Below, piece by piece: positions 27,801 through 37,180 of a DNA stretch of 64,000 bases. Source of the DNA: Tritrichomonas foetus. Its lineage: Eukaryota > Parabasalia > Tritrichomonadida > Tritrichomonadidae. The notes under the pieces were generated by a model that was not told the DNA's origin, did no database searches, and saw only the letters and a program-made list of their open reading frames with translations. A program made the position numbers and the translations under genes. Where the stretch lies: contig MLAK01001171.1 in the NCBI GenBank assembly GCA_001839685.1, positions 12,775 to 76,774 of the forward strand. Direction: 5' to 3'. The stretch's first letter is position 1. Every line of letters begins with the position of its first letter.

Positions 27801-28589
27801 GATGATGTTTGTGAACGTGTTATGCAAAGGATTCTGAAAACTGATGGTTTAACTGATCTTCCAATTGAAGAACAAGCCTATGTTGAAGATGACACAGCTG
27901 ATGCTATTTTAGGCAATTTAATTAATGATGCAAGAATCTTTAAATCAATGACAAAACCATGTATTAATCCACTTAAAAAGTTCCAACTTGCAGAAAGACC
28001 ATATATTTTACAACCAGAAGAAGTTCTTGATAATTTATTATGGAATGATGTTTTACCAAACATGCCACTTGTTCCTATTATTACTAAAAAGAAGCGATTA
28101 ATTGATTTTCGTGATGTTGTTGATGATATTGTATTAGATAACTATGCACATTCTAAATCAAACCACAATTCATCAGAAGACTTAAACAACTCCAATTCCT
28201 CTGTTGATATGAATGTTCCGTATTTAATGACATCTCCAAGTAATCCATCATCACCTTCTCTTTCACCACATCAAGTTCCATCTCTTCTTGATACAAGTTC
28301 ATCGAATGACAGTATTCATCAAGAAAATAATTCAAAATTATTAGACAGTAGTGATATGTCTGCTACTTTTGATGATTCCCTTCAAAAACAAAACAAGAAC
28401 AAGAATTATAGAGACAATAATACCAATAACTTGAGTAATATAAGTAATGATCGAATTGATGATGAATTTGAAGAAGAGGAAGAAGAAATTGGTAATGATT
28501 TGATCTCATCTGAAGAGTTTAGTGATGAAATTGATGATGACAATAGTCGAATTGAAAAGCATGTTAAAATTGTACCAAGCCCTTTTTAA
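24813..28589 (+). CDS. Giant protein with novel 65-residue tandem repeats
   Basis: A 1,258-residue protein of unrecognised family, start at ATG 24813. Residues about 1-200 are basic and low complexity with several SPK/SPKxS motifs (possible phosphosites). Residues about 205-270 are a strongly basic helix rich in Arg/Lys/Trp. Residues about 400-990 hold tandem units with core DIRLYVNDRIVDNIV, then a LPI/LPL segment and DDETAxEI; unit starts at bases 26010, 26208, 26403, 26598, 26793, 26988, 27192, 27387 and 27585 are 65-68 codons apart. Degenerate units flank both ends. The C-terminus (about 1115-1258) is Ser/Asn- and acid-rich. Repeats are very acidic against a basic N-terminus. No membrane segment. 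A structural or cytoskeletal scaffold is possible but not shown. Confidence 0.85.
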   Translation: MKASQTNRSAHAQHYPDIPPDTTAQVKSKKSNDSDIPNQYPKYKISPRTAKQDQEDSFRSSWKKFSSFLFLNSKKSTFQKAYDQLQKVLESLQRKRNSVNAISTQKDENLSKNKSSRISSNQQQIENRNEPKRSATRRKPSQASTKKYNILQEASPKRSASVQSPKQITTQSSPKLSPKPSKFAGASSPSKSEYIRSPAKADIDRARRSARLQQKWYILAENCRRSRQRMKLFHMSRNCNFQKKWRSLAKRILHKMILKIIFRTKFEALKVAVGFVNQILVANKLPQIHASSVEIASSQLRQNDVPTVLSNILRQLNYRSNNISPISIPKMTERSTDVYSHQRMFDMVSNAISTSLCQIRANDIDSETASDLVPVKDFRDITETFGTTDLSTLKYLQRRDIRLIVNDRIVNNIVTTVLNDISFPITKNSVDDETALQILDVLTFDEAYPTIPKTNVDSVKNITTKDLQLYVNGRVIEKVINKISNQTPIPLTLNIVDDETAKEIIKNDKFDDVDEFGYYNISALTNYQANDIRLYVNNLIVDDIIDEMYSNLLFPIIPNIPSDETCEEIVQDDEFDDVEGFSIQTIDKLIDLEQPDIRLYVNDRIVDNIVEDIFDELSLPIGQNDVLDEDIMKIIDLPINDSINELPVGFPEAISIFKAIDIQYYVNDRIADGVVDDLYNAFHLPIVPNVVTDQDIQEILEDDFVDVPVLFADADVSKLLEISYGERRISIDRHILHNKLRNILGEVVDDVPIILNDCDDETAYDIIKNDTIEDSLPVLPKSNMSPMNHYVANDIVAYVNEKNAGEVVDNILYQNEIPLVHNVPDNESVERIAQMAVEDVFNALPIGFPEPISHYQPNDIQLYVNTRVVDEVVSDIYDSFGLPLIPNTVSDEAIQEILEEEYYEDVIPSFCDFDTTFLRNIHPGERRINFNFPIDSIHILCETDLPVVPNTVYDEDVSDILNIFQPIDQMDSYQFQFDDARPLQEYHAPKEVFEYLDDVCERVMQRILKTDGLTDLPIEEQAYVEDDTADAILGNLINDARIFKSMTKPCINPLKKFQLAERPYILQPEEVLDNLLWNDVLPNMPLVPIITKKKRLIDFRDVVDDIVLDNYAHSKSNHNSSEDLNNSNSSVDMNVPYLMTSPSNPSSPSLSPHQVPSLLDTSSSNDSIHQENNSKLLDSSDMSATFDDSLQKQNKNKNYRDNNTNNLSNISNDRIDDEFEEEEEEIGNDLISSEEFSDEIDDDNSRIEKHVKIVPSPF
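26010..27779 (+). repeat. Nine 65-68-codon coding repeats
   Basis: Diverged at DNA level but clear in protein. Units 4-6 and 7-9 form a repeated triplet: LPVGFPEAIS (unit 4) pairs with LPIGFPEPIS (unit 7), and the ends of units 5 and 8 lead into GERRIS and GERRIN of units 6 and 9. This implies duplication of a block of about 195 codons. Confidence 0.85.
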
Positions 28590-28975
28590 GTAAACAAAAA
28601 CTATATTAACACAAGAATTGATTTGTTTGACATGTTTCACGCTTTTTTTAAAAAAATTTATTCATATTAATATATTTTCTTTGAATAAAAGGTTTTGAAC
28701 AAACCAGTATATGTGTGATCTTGAATCAGAAATAGTAATGCCCTTTTCAAATAAAATACAGTAGTATGAGACAAGTACATCAGGATTTTATGGCCATGAT
28801 AAATCTAGTGATGCTTGTTTATAAAATGATTTGAAACATATAGAAAAAGAACCATAAAAGTTCTAAAAAGGATTCATAAAAAATTATCACTCATTTTTTA
28901 TTAAATTAAAGTCAATTCATGTATTTTCTCTTGATTTCACATGTAAACTTTCATCAATTTATTGATAGAAAATTC
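28590..28975. other. Convergent spacer
   Basis: 386 AT-rich bases between convergent 3' ends. Nothing recognised. Confidence 0.5.
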
Positions 28976-31948
28976 TCATTTTTTGTCGAGTTGTTCCATG
29001 TTGAATTGCGCATCAGAATCTCCTTGTGCAGCTGCGAGGGCATAGTAATGCATTGCACGTTCTTTATCCTGTTCAACACCTTCACCATTAGTGTAAAGGA
29101 CAGCTAAGTTATATTGGGCACCTGAGTGTCCTTTTTCAGCAGCCAAAGCATACAAAGCTGCAGCTTTTGAATAATCCTTTGGAAGATATTGACCATCTTC
29201 ATGTAATGTTCCAACATAGAACTGAGCTTCAGTTACTCCTTGTTCTGCAGCACGTACGAAATATTTGGCAGCTGTTTCTCCATCAGCCTCAACACCTTCA
29301 CCATTCATTGTCATTACAGCCAAGTTGTAAAGAGCTGTAGCATTTCCTGAATCAGCTGATCGTTTATAATATTTGTAAGCCTTAGATAAATCTTGATCAA
29401 GGCCATGATCACCTTCTATGTTTGCTGGATGGTATCCATTTTGGTAAAGAACACCTAAATTGAATAAAGCTTCATTATTTCCATTTTCGGCGGCCTTTGA
29501 ATACCATTCGATGACTTTTTGACTATTTCGTTCAACACCTGTGCCACTTTCGTACATAGTTGCAAGGTTGAATTGTGCATCTGCGTTTCCTTGTTCAGCA
29601 GCCGCACGATAGTACTGAGCTGCTTTTGCAGGATCAACTTGGAATCCAGCTAAACCTTTTTCATAGAAGATACCAAGTTTAACTTGTGCATCAGAATCAC
29701 CTTGAGCAGCTGCTTGTTTAAATAGTTCGCCAGCACGATCAAGATTAACTTCAACACCACGACCACTTTCATAAAGCATACCAAGATTTAATTGTGCTTC
29801 AGCATCACCTTGTGCAGCTGCTTTTTCATATAATTCAACAGCTTTTTCAACATTCATTTCAACACCAATTCCAGTTTCATACAAAGCACCAAGATTGGTT
29901 TGTGCACAAACTTCACCTTGTTCAGCAGCCATTGTATAAAGCTCAACAGCACGCTTCATATCTTGTTGAACTTCGTCACCATGATCAAAGTCATATAAAG
30001 TTGCGAGATTGAACATTGATCGTGTATCACCTGCATCAACAGCCATATTGTAATAGAGCAAAGCTTTTTCAGCATTACGTGGAACATCAACACCAGTCCA
30101 GAATAAGACGGCAAGAATGAACATCGCTTCAACATCTCCTTCTTTTGCGCGTTCTTCGAGTAACTGAATACTTTCTTCCAGTGTTGAACCAAGTTCGAGC
30201 TTAGAAGTATCTTCAATTACATATGGAAGATGTGATTTAGAATCTGATGACATGCTTATCTTCTTGCTTCCACTTGGTGCAGTGAAGACATCATAACTCT
30301 TGAAGAGTTTACCAGTTGTTCCTGATTTGTGTGCACGAGAGATTGGAATTGGTGAGCTATCTTCATCTTCATTTTCAACAAGACCATCTTCACTTCTCAT
30401 TCCACCATCATGAAGCTTCTTACTGCTGTATGGTTTTTGCTTCTGCTTTGGTGAATGCTCGAAAATGAAAGCGTCAGAATCAGTATCATCTTTACGTTTT
30501 GAACTTGCTCTCTTTGTTGGAGTTGTTCGAAGTTTGCGTTCATCACTTGAACTCTGATTATCGCCTTTAGTTAGTGTTGGTTCAAGTTCTTGATCATTTT
30601 GCTGTTGTTGATCTTCTTCATCAGGATGAAGTTTGATTGATCTTTCTTGAACTGATTGTGGTTGTTCACTATCTGATTTATTTTGCGAAGATGATTGTTG
30701 TTCATTATTTTTAGATCTGCGTGAATGTTTAGAGTTTGGATCATTTGATTTAAGGATTCCTGGTCGTCTTCCTTCACGTGAAATTGTCACTTTCCTTGAT
30801 GGGCCAGTTTGCAAAGCCTTAGGCTTTTCTTTCTTTGATGTGGCTCGGTGACGGCTTGATCCAAACCTTGGCGAGGATGGAGTTGTTGGTGAGAGTAAGA
30901 CACCTTCGAGCATTGGTGGTTCAGGTTTTGTAAGTGGTGATGAAGGTTCAAGATCGAAACTTGGGTCAATTTCGAAATGTAAATAATCAGCGTCAATTGG
31001 AATCTCGTCTGGCATTGACTGTCCTCTTTCATGGTGCTCGGCTGAACGAGTTTCATCACGTGGTGCTCCAATTCCTTTGCCGAAGATGATTGATAATGTT
31101 TCTTCTGCCTCTTTATCACCTAAATATGCAGCACTTTCTAATGATGTGATGGCTTTGGTGAAATCAAGGTCAATTACTTGACGGTTTTCAAGTTCGTCAA
31201 GAATGGCACGAATTGCTGAATTCAAGTCGGTTTTGATTTTTGTGAGTGAAAGTATTTGTTTGGCTTCTTTGAAATGTGAACGGGCAAGATTAAGGGGAAG
31301 TGGCTGAAGCACATATTTTCCTTGTAATAAATCTTCGATTTCATCTTCGTCGATTGGCTGCTTCACCAAATCTGCGAACAAAGTTGAAGCAGGCTTTCCG
31401 TGGAATTTAAGAACTTTCTTGAGAAATTGATAGCGTTTATCGAATTCGAGAGATGCGAATTTGGGAGTGTAGAGAATTCTGGCGAGAACATCGACTGGGA
31501 ATTGTGGAAGCCTTTCGTCGTCGATGTAAATTCCGATGTTTTCTGCAAGGGCTGCCTCATCAGCCTCAGTTCCAAGCTTATGCTTGACTTTGTAAACAGT
31601 TGAGTCAAGTCTGAGCTTTCCTGTTTCATCGTTCTTGATTATTGCGTTGATTTTGTTTTTGAGGTCAGAGACACCCCAATAAGTTCCGAGAAATTCTAGA
31701 TCGAAAAGAGAATCTTTTGTGATTGAAAATGATTTACCTTGGCAGGCGTTGATAAATTCTTTGAATGACTCTTCGGAAACGTCGAAGTTGGCGATATACT
31801 CAGATTGTTGCTGAAGTTCAGGAGTGACAGCAAATTTCTTTGAGTAGCAATAAAAAATTCCTTTGAGGACTGGATAAGCCTTCCCTTTGAAGCGGAAGAC
31901 AAAATCTTCAGGGTTTGGATGAAGAATTGAGAATTCAACTTCACTCAT
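28976..31948 (-). CDS. BTB-like / Sel1-repeat scaffold protein
   Basis: A 990-residue protein. Residues about 10-125 (FVFRFKGKAYPVLKGIFYCYSKKFA ... LEFLGTYWGVSDLKNKI) resemble the BTB-like N-terminal domain common in trichomonad proteins. One Sel1-like unit lies near 265-305 (SLESAAYLGDKEAEETLSIIFGKG). Residues about 310-560 are charged, Ser/Lys/Gln-rich and probably disordered. From about 600 to the end there are ten consecutive Sel1 repeats of the form AQxNLGxLYExGxGVExNxxKAxELYxxAAxQGD. Sel1 repeats make superhelical protein-binding surfaces, as in SEL1L/Hrd3 or signalling adaptors. No signal peptide or membrane segment, so it is not an ER SEL1L; a cytosolic adaptor is more likely. TCATTC at 31963-31958 (minus) sits 9 bases before the ATG. 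Confidence 0.88.
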   Translation of the reverse strand: MSEVEFSILHPNPEDFVFRFKGKAYPVLKGIFYCYSKKFAVTPELQQQSEYIANFDVSEESFKEFINACQGKSFSITKDSLFDLEFLGTYWGVSDLKNKINAIIKNDETGKLRLDSTVYKVKHKLGTEADEAALAENIGIYIDDERLPQFPVDVLARILYTPKFASLEFDKRYQFLKKVLKFHGKPASTLFADLVKQPIDEDEIEDLLQGKYVLQPLPLNLARSHFKEAKQILSLTKIKTDLNSAIRAILDELENRQVIDLDFTKAITSLESAAYLGDKEAEETLSIIFGKGIGAPRDETRSAEHHERGQSMPDEIPIDADYLHFEIDPSFDLEPSSPLTKPEPPMLEGVLLSPTTPSSPRFGSSRHRATSKKEKPKALQTGPSRKVTISREGRRPGILKSNDPNSKHSRRSKNNEQQSSSQNKSDSEQPQSVQERSIKLHPDEEDQQQQNDQELEPTLTKGDNQSSSDERKLRTTPTKRASSKRKDDTDSDAFIFEHSPKQKQKPYSSKKLHDGGMRSEDGLVENEDEDSSPIPISRAHKSGTTGKLFKSYDVFTAPSGSKKISMSSDSKSHLPYVIEDTSKLELGSTLEESIQLLEERAKEGDVEAMFILAVLFWTGVDVPRNAEKALLYYNMAVDAGDTRSMFNLATLYDFDHGDEVQQDMKRAVELYTMAAEQGEVCAQTNLGALYETGIGVEMNVEKAVELYEKAAAQGDAEAQLNLGMLYESGRGVEVNLDRAGELFKQAAAQGDSDAQVKLGIFYEKGLAGFQVDPAKAAQYYRAAAEQGNADAQFNLATMYESGTGVERNSQKVIEWYSKAAENGNNEALFNLGVLYQNGYHPANIEGDHGLDQDLSKAYKYYKRSADSGNATALYNLAVMTMNGEGVEADGETAAKYFVRAAEQGVTEAQFYVGTLHEDGQYLPKDYSKAAALYALAAEKGHSGAQYNLAVLYTNGEGVEQDKERAMHYYALAAAQGDSDAQFNMEQLDKK

Positions 31949-32464
31949 TTTTTTGAGGAATGAAAATCACGTTTATTGTCGTCACTTTTACTTAATTTGT
32001 CCTATTTATTCACCTTTGTTATTTGATGAAATAAAGGAACGTTAACCATTCAATTGGTATTTTATTTTATATTCCCTCATTTGGTAAATTCGATTTGAAA
32101 ACTTTACATCGAACGATACTTAACGAATTATTTTGTGAACTTTATATATTCTATTTTCCGAGATCACCAATATATTTATGAAGTTATTCTTAAATTGACA
32201 AATGACATGGGAAATAATAATTATAAATATATATATTTTTATGCAGTTATTGTTAAATTGAGAATTCAGAACAGGAGTGGAAGAATATATTTGTGTATTC
32301 TATTGAGAGTGAATTACATCTTCAACCGATAATAATAATTAAAAGAAAATCAAAAATAATTTCGTAGAAACACGTTTAATGGCTTTCGTAATGATTACAA
32401 ATTATGACAAATTTGTTCTTTCATCGAATTACTATATTTATACAGAACGAGAATTGTTCTTCAA
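31949..32464. other. Spacer between Sel1-repeat and cyclase genes
   Basis: 516 bases, AT-rich, 5' flank of the Sel1-repeat gene and 3' flank of the cyclase gene. No coding sequence or RNA seen. Confidence 0.5.
31958..31963 (-). promoter_or_regulatory. Initiator-like TCATTC of the Sel1-repeat gene
   Basis: TCATTC on the minus strand about 10 bases upstream of ATG 31948, the same motif and spacing as at the CYRI and 65-residue-repeat genes. Pattern-based inference. Confidence 0.4.
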
Positions 32465-35400
32465 TTATTCCTCATTCTTCTTTGCAATTTCATCAGATTG
32501 AGACATTGTTTGGAAGGCACCTAAAACAGACATTGTAGTTACAAAGTAAGCTGTTGTTTGTCCTTTTCCTTTCAGGTATACTTCTCCTCTTGGCTCAGTG
32601 AAGAAATCTAAATCTTGAATCAAATCATATGTTGATTGTGGAATTTGAACTTTTCCTGGAACATCAGTTGATTGAAGTCTTGCAGCAACGTTAATTGGAT
32701 CACCAATAATATCGAAAACAGGTTTATCAGTACCCAAAACACCGGCAAGAAGAGGTCCACCACTATTAACTCCAATTCGAATGTTCAAGTTTGCATTCAA
32801 ACGAACATTTACATCTTCCAATTCTGTGAGTGCATCAAGACCGAATCTTACTGTTTGTTCAGCATGAGCTTGTGGTTTTTCATCAGGTGAGAAAAGACCA
32901 GCAGCTGCCATATAAACATCGCCAATTAATTTAATCTTTGTAATTAAATTATACTTCTTGATAATGTTATCAAATGCAGCAAATATTAGAGACAAGTTAC
33001 CCATGATTTCTTGTGGTGTAAGCATTGTTGAATACTCTGAGAATTTCACAATATCAATGAAAATGATGGAAGCAGAAGGAACAGTGAATGAAATATCTTT
33101 TTCACCACTATTTAATTTGGTAACAATATCTCTTGGCAGAATTTGGAAGAGCAAATTCTCACTTTGAGCTTTAGCTTCTTCTGCATCTTTTTGCTGCTTA
33201 ATTAAAGCTGCTTCATCACTGATAATGAGCACAAACGAAGTAACATCAGAGTTGGAGTTAACCATTGCGAGAATTGTAATCTGACAAGGAATTTCCAAAG
33301 CTGCATCAGTAATGCAAATAAGATGATCCTCATAAACAGGTGGACTCTGTTTTTCTATCATTAATTGCATTTGTTTAGTAATTTTTTCGCCATCATCTTG
33401 CTTAAATAATGTTGCTGGTTGTTGACCAAGGAGTTGTTCTGGTGTATAACCAAGTAAGTTAGTAATAGCTTGGTTTACAATTTCGATAACACCATTTATT
33501 GATGTACAAACAATTGAGTTGAAAGAGTTATGAATAACACTCTGATCAATAGTCATTCCTTGTTCTTTTTGCATTGAATCACGATTCAAAATGATATCCA
33601 TAAGTTTCTTGTTATTTACAATATCAAGTGGATGAACACGCTTAATGATTGACATGGCACCTGTTGTTTCTATAATCATAACCTGATATAAATAAAAGCC
33701 AACAAAGAAAGTAGCAAATGCTAAAATTATTCCAAAGATTAAGAATAACATTTCATTACTAACCATTGTATCATATTCAATAACAGCAAGATCTAGAATA
33801 CGATTAATACAATCTTCAAGACGTCTCCAAAGGTGGGTATTTGACAAGTGAAGGAAGTTGAGTGGTGTATCTGCATCAATAGTACCATTAAATGCATTTG
33901 GATCGCGACAAATTTCAACAACAAAGTCTCTAAAGGCTGCAATTCCTTGATTTGCAGAGCTACAACGATACATGTCATGGATTCCTGTATCATTATCATC
34001 AAGTGAGCAAGCTTCTTGCAAATTAAGCCTATCAAGCTCTTCATCATAACCAAAGCATGGTGGGGAATCAGCTGCACCTTGTAAAAGACCTTCATTCATA
34101 TCATCAAGTTGCCTCATCCAATCTGAACCAAGGTCAACCTCAGACTGCTGACTCATAAAATCTATATGAATTGAGTCATTCAAAACAGGGGCTGTAATAA
34201 TCATGTGGAAGCATTCACATGAAAGACTGAGTCTATTACATGCATAGTATTGCCACCCATTAAGAATATTAATGTTTTCATTTACTGTATCCGAATAAAA
34301 GACCATAATAAATGTAAATAGTGAAGTAATGACAGTCATAAAGAAGAAGCAAATTAAAACTATAACAATTCGTGCTGTCTTTGGAGGAATTTCTGTTGTT
34401 TCTAAGTTGTCATCGTCTGACATTGTTGGTCTAATTGATTTCATTGCATCTTGTTTCACTTTATTATCCATTTTACTTAATACTTCGGCAATAGATTTTA
34501 TTTTATTAATAAATAATAATGTCGCAATGAATGATGGAACAAATGTAATGATTTCCATACCAACTGGTATAGCAATCATCATAATTTTCAGATTTTTCTG
34601 AAGTGCTAAGAATCTTTTATTTTGATCATCAGTTAAAGATGAGAATGTTAAACCTGAGCCAACCATAGTCATATCCCAATTCTTAATAACTTCACAATAT
34701 GTTGACGAATTATACCAAGTGACAAAATCTTGATAAGAAGACATTTGTGCCATTGCAAAGAGGGCAAGAACAACAACATTTTTAAGATTTGATGGTTGTG
34801 GTTGGAGGTAATCACCATTATAACAAATGGTAATATTCAAAACATTTTCAAATAAAGGTGCAGCCATTGCATAGACATCATAATCTTGTGAGGCAAGATA
34901 AGAAACATCTTTCAACAGACTTCCATAATATTTTCTACATTCATTCATGTAATACATAATTTCTATTGCAAAATCACCATTAAAGTTCATATAAGGCTCT
35001 AGTCCTTGATTAGCATCTTCGATAGCAAAATGTTGAAGTTGAGGAATAGATTTGAATCTACCTGTTTCATTAACAAATCTCATAAATATACAATCATCTG
35101 AAAGAGCCATGTAAAATCGAACTTTTGAAATATAACTTAAACGATCCATTGAAGTTTTTCTTTCAACAAAAGATGTTTTCAGGTACATGAAAATAACAAC
35201 AAGCGCAATAATGAAAGCAAGAAGTGCAAAAGTAATCGAATAAGGAATAAACTTTGTTGAATTCAATTTACGATCTTTAATTGAATGATGTAAAGCAAGT
35301 CTCATTTTTGATTGTCTTAATAACATCTTGCCCATTGTATCTTCAACTTCTTGATCAATTTCACCAAATGATGAAGTAGTTGAACTATTTTCTCTTGAAT

Positions 35401-37180
35401 TTGAACTTGCTGATGACATGCTTCCTTTTCGATTTGATACATTAGCCTTGATAATACCTCGAAGGTCAATTTTTCCTTTCTTGATATAATCTGGATATGA
35501 GGCAACCATTGATCTATAACAATAATCCTTCGCAAAGTTATGACCAGCGTCAATCATGTCTGAACGATGCTTTTGAAGGATTCCATCATGGAATTCAGCA
35601 GGGCAGTCAATCAAAAAGTGAGCAAAATCTTCATAGAATTTAGAGTTGTTTGGATAATCGCTTATTCCTTCTTCCCATAGTGCTCTAACTTTGTTGTTTT
35701 GATAAGCAATTTGTTCAAAGATTGAAATAGTTGGGTTTTTGCAGACAAAGAATGAACGAACTAATTTTTCACAATTATTAGTGAGATTTCGTAATTCGTT
35801 GAATTTTTCATTTGCTGCTGATGACACTGATGATTGACGAAGCGTGTTTACACGATAAACTTGATAAATAAGGAATCTGTGTGCAATAGAATGATCTCGT
35901 TTTTGACAAATAGCAGAAAACAATAAATTCATCTTTCGTGATTCACCTGGGAAGAATGCAATCAATTGTAGAGCTGCACCAAGTGCATAACATGAAGAAT
36001 GATTCTGAGTTAAACATCTAAAAAGTGAAAAATCAAGGAATCTTGGACTAATATTCATAAAAGCAAGACGGATTGCTTGAACAATCTTTTTCTCGTTTTT
36101 CGTAAGACCTAAACTTTCAAATAAATCATTGATTTCTTGTTCACCTTCTTCATCAGAAACGTCTCGCAGTTTGTTCAATAATGATTGGATTTTTTTCTTG
36201 TTAACAAAGTAGAAAACTACAGTTAAAAGGATAAAGAAAAATCCAAAAATAATTACGGGGACGTAAAATGGCAAATCGACAAAATTGGTAATAATTAGGA
36301 TCAAATCATTAACGGCAGCACTGATAAACATGCTCTGAAAGATAGCGTTTGATATAGTAAAATGAAATGGGAGGTAGCGCATATCAATAAATAATAAAAT
36401 ATTCAAAGCGATATGAATCAGTTGGAGAATAATTTGACACCAAGATGGGAAAATTGTGAATAAATATGATAAAACTATAGAAACGGCTGATGTAATATTC
36501 ATACCAACAATTGTTCTGGAATCAAAGGATGATAATAAATAGTTTTGAAGATATACAGAATGCGACTTTAAAGTATACCCCAAACCCATCAAAATGACAG
36601 CTCCGCATGTTGTTATAACTCCAAAGACCAAAAATACCCAAGAAATGGCAGTATTGTTTTTGTATAAATTCAAAAATCCGGCTCCTGTAAAAGCCGCGCA
36701 CGGAATAATAAATACCAATGCGATCATTTCAAAGATAACTTTGACTGGATAAAGAGTCCAATCGGAGAATCTGAAATTTTTCAAATAATAAAATATGCAT
36801 GATAATAAGAAAAATGTTGCCATTAAAAAAGATGCGAGGATAACAATGAATAGAATTGTTAAATAGCTTTCTGTTGGATTAGTTGGCACCAGGAAAAAAA
36901 CTTGGGAAAGCCAATAAGCTACTTGATTATTTTGTTCTTTGGCCCAAAAAGGAGCTTGTGGCCAAAATGAGACAACAGCGGTTTGAAATAAAAAATAAAC
37001 AGCAAAAATTGTCATTACGGAAACTGGAAATTTCGTTTTTTGGCATACGTGATCGTAAATAGGAAATATCGAATCGATTTTTGAGGTTGTACCTGTAATT
37101 AAAGCTTTTCGCGAACCAATCGTGACGATCTCACTTTGTGAGTGGGACATCATTGATGACTCAACTGGAAGCATCGCCAT
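32465..37180 (-). CDS. Multi-pass membrane class III adenylyl cyclase with PAS domain
   Basis: A 1,571-residue protein from ATG 37180 (an upstream TTG at 37219 is only an open extension). About eight hydrophobic helices lie in the first 345 residues, then a cytosolic helical region (350-640), membrane helices near 645-665, 870-893, 937-960 and 1143-1168 separated by probably extracellular Cys-containing loops, a PAS domain (about 1213-1330) and one C-terminal cyclase domain (about 1360-1550). Metal-binding Asp1376 (FIDIVKFS) and Asp1421 (IGDVYM) are present. Purine-specifying Lys1417 and Asp1490 (FDIIGD) are those of adenylyl, not guanylyl, cyclases; NVAAR supplies the transition-state Asn and Arg. 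With one domain it should act as a homodimer. Predicted to make cAMP in response to a surface signal. The layout matches an expanded trichomonad family. Confidence 0.9.
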   Translation of the reverse strand: MAMLPVESSMMSHSQSEIVTIGSRKALITGTTSKIDSIFPIYDHVCQKTKFPVSVMTIFAVYFLFQTAVVSFWPQAPFWAKEQNNQVAYWLSQVFFLVPTNPTESYLTILFIVILASFLMATFFLLSCIFYYLKNFRFSDWTLYPVKVIFEMIALVFIIPCAAFTGAGFLNLYKNNTAISWVFLVFGVITTCGAVILMGLGYTLKSHSVYLQNYLLSSFDSRTIVGMNITSAVSIVLSYLFTIFPSWCQIILQLIHIALNILLFIDMRYLPFHFTISNAIFQSMFISAAVNDLILIITNFVDLPFYVPVIIFGFFFILLTVVFYFVNKKKIQSLLNKLRDVSDEEGEQEINDLFESLGLTKNEKKIVQAIRLAFMNISPRFLDFSLFRCLTQNHSSCYALGAALQLIAFFPGESRKMNLLFSAICQKRDHSIAHRFLIYQVYRVNTLRQSSVSSAANEKFNELRNLTNNCEKLVRSFFVCKNPTISIFEQIAYQNNKVRALWEEGISDYPNNSKFYEDFAHFLIDCPAEFHDGILQKHRSDMIDAGHNFAKDYCYRSMVASYPDYIKKGKIDLRGIIKANVSNRKGSMSSASSNSRENSSTTSSFGEIDQEVEDTMGKMLLRQSKMRLALHHSIKDRKLNSTKFIPYSITFALLAFIIALVVIFMYLKTSFVERKTSMDRLSYISKVRFYMALSDDCIFMRFVNETGRFKSIPQLQHFAIEDANQGLEPYMNFNGDFAIEIMYYMNECRKYYGSLLKDVSYLASQDYDVYAMAAPLFENVLNITICYNGDYLQPQPSNLKNVVVLALFAMAQMSSYQDFVTWYNSSTYCEVIKNWDMTMVGSGLTFSSLTDDQNKRFLALQKNLKIMMIAIPVGMEIITFVPSFIATLLFINKIKSIAEVLSKMDNKVKQDAMKSIRPTMSDDDNLETTEIPPKTARIVIVLICFFFMTVITSLFTFIMVFYSDTVNENINILNGWQYYACNRLSLSCECFHMIITAPVLNDSIHIDFMSQQSEVDLGSDWMRQLDDMNEGLLQGAADSPPCFGYDEELDRLNLQEACSLDDNDTGIHDMYRCSSANQGIAAFRDFVVEICRDPNAFNGTIDADTPLNFLHLSNTHLWRRLEDCINRILDLAVIEYDTMVSNEMLFLIFGIILAFATFFVGFYLYQVMIIETTGAMSIIKRVHPLDIVNNKKLMDIILNRDSMQKEQGMTIDQSVIHNSFNSIVCTSINGVIEIVNQAITNLLGYTPEQLLGQQPATLFKQDDGEKITKQMQLMIEKQSPPVYEDHLICITDAALEIPCQITILAMVNSNSDVTSFVLIISDEAALIKQQKDAEEAKAQSENLLFQILPRDIVTKLNSGEKDISFTVPSASIIFIDIVKFSEYSTMLTPQEIMGNLSLIFAAFDNIIKKYNLITKIKLIGDVYMAAAGLFSPDEKPQAHAEQTVRFGLDALTELEDVNVRLNANLNIRIGVNSGGPLLAGVLGTDKPVFDIIGDPINVAARLQSTDVPGKVQIPQSTYDLIQDLDFFTEPRGEVYLKGKGQTTAYFVTTMSVLGAFQTMSQSDEIAKKNEE

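Noticed and set aside
28976..31948. ER-resident SEL1L/Hrd3 identity
   Set aside because: No signal peptide or membrane helix, and an added BTB-like N-terminus.
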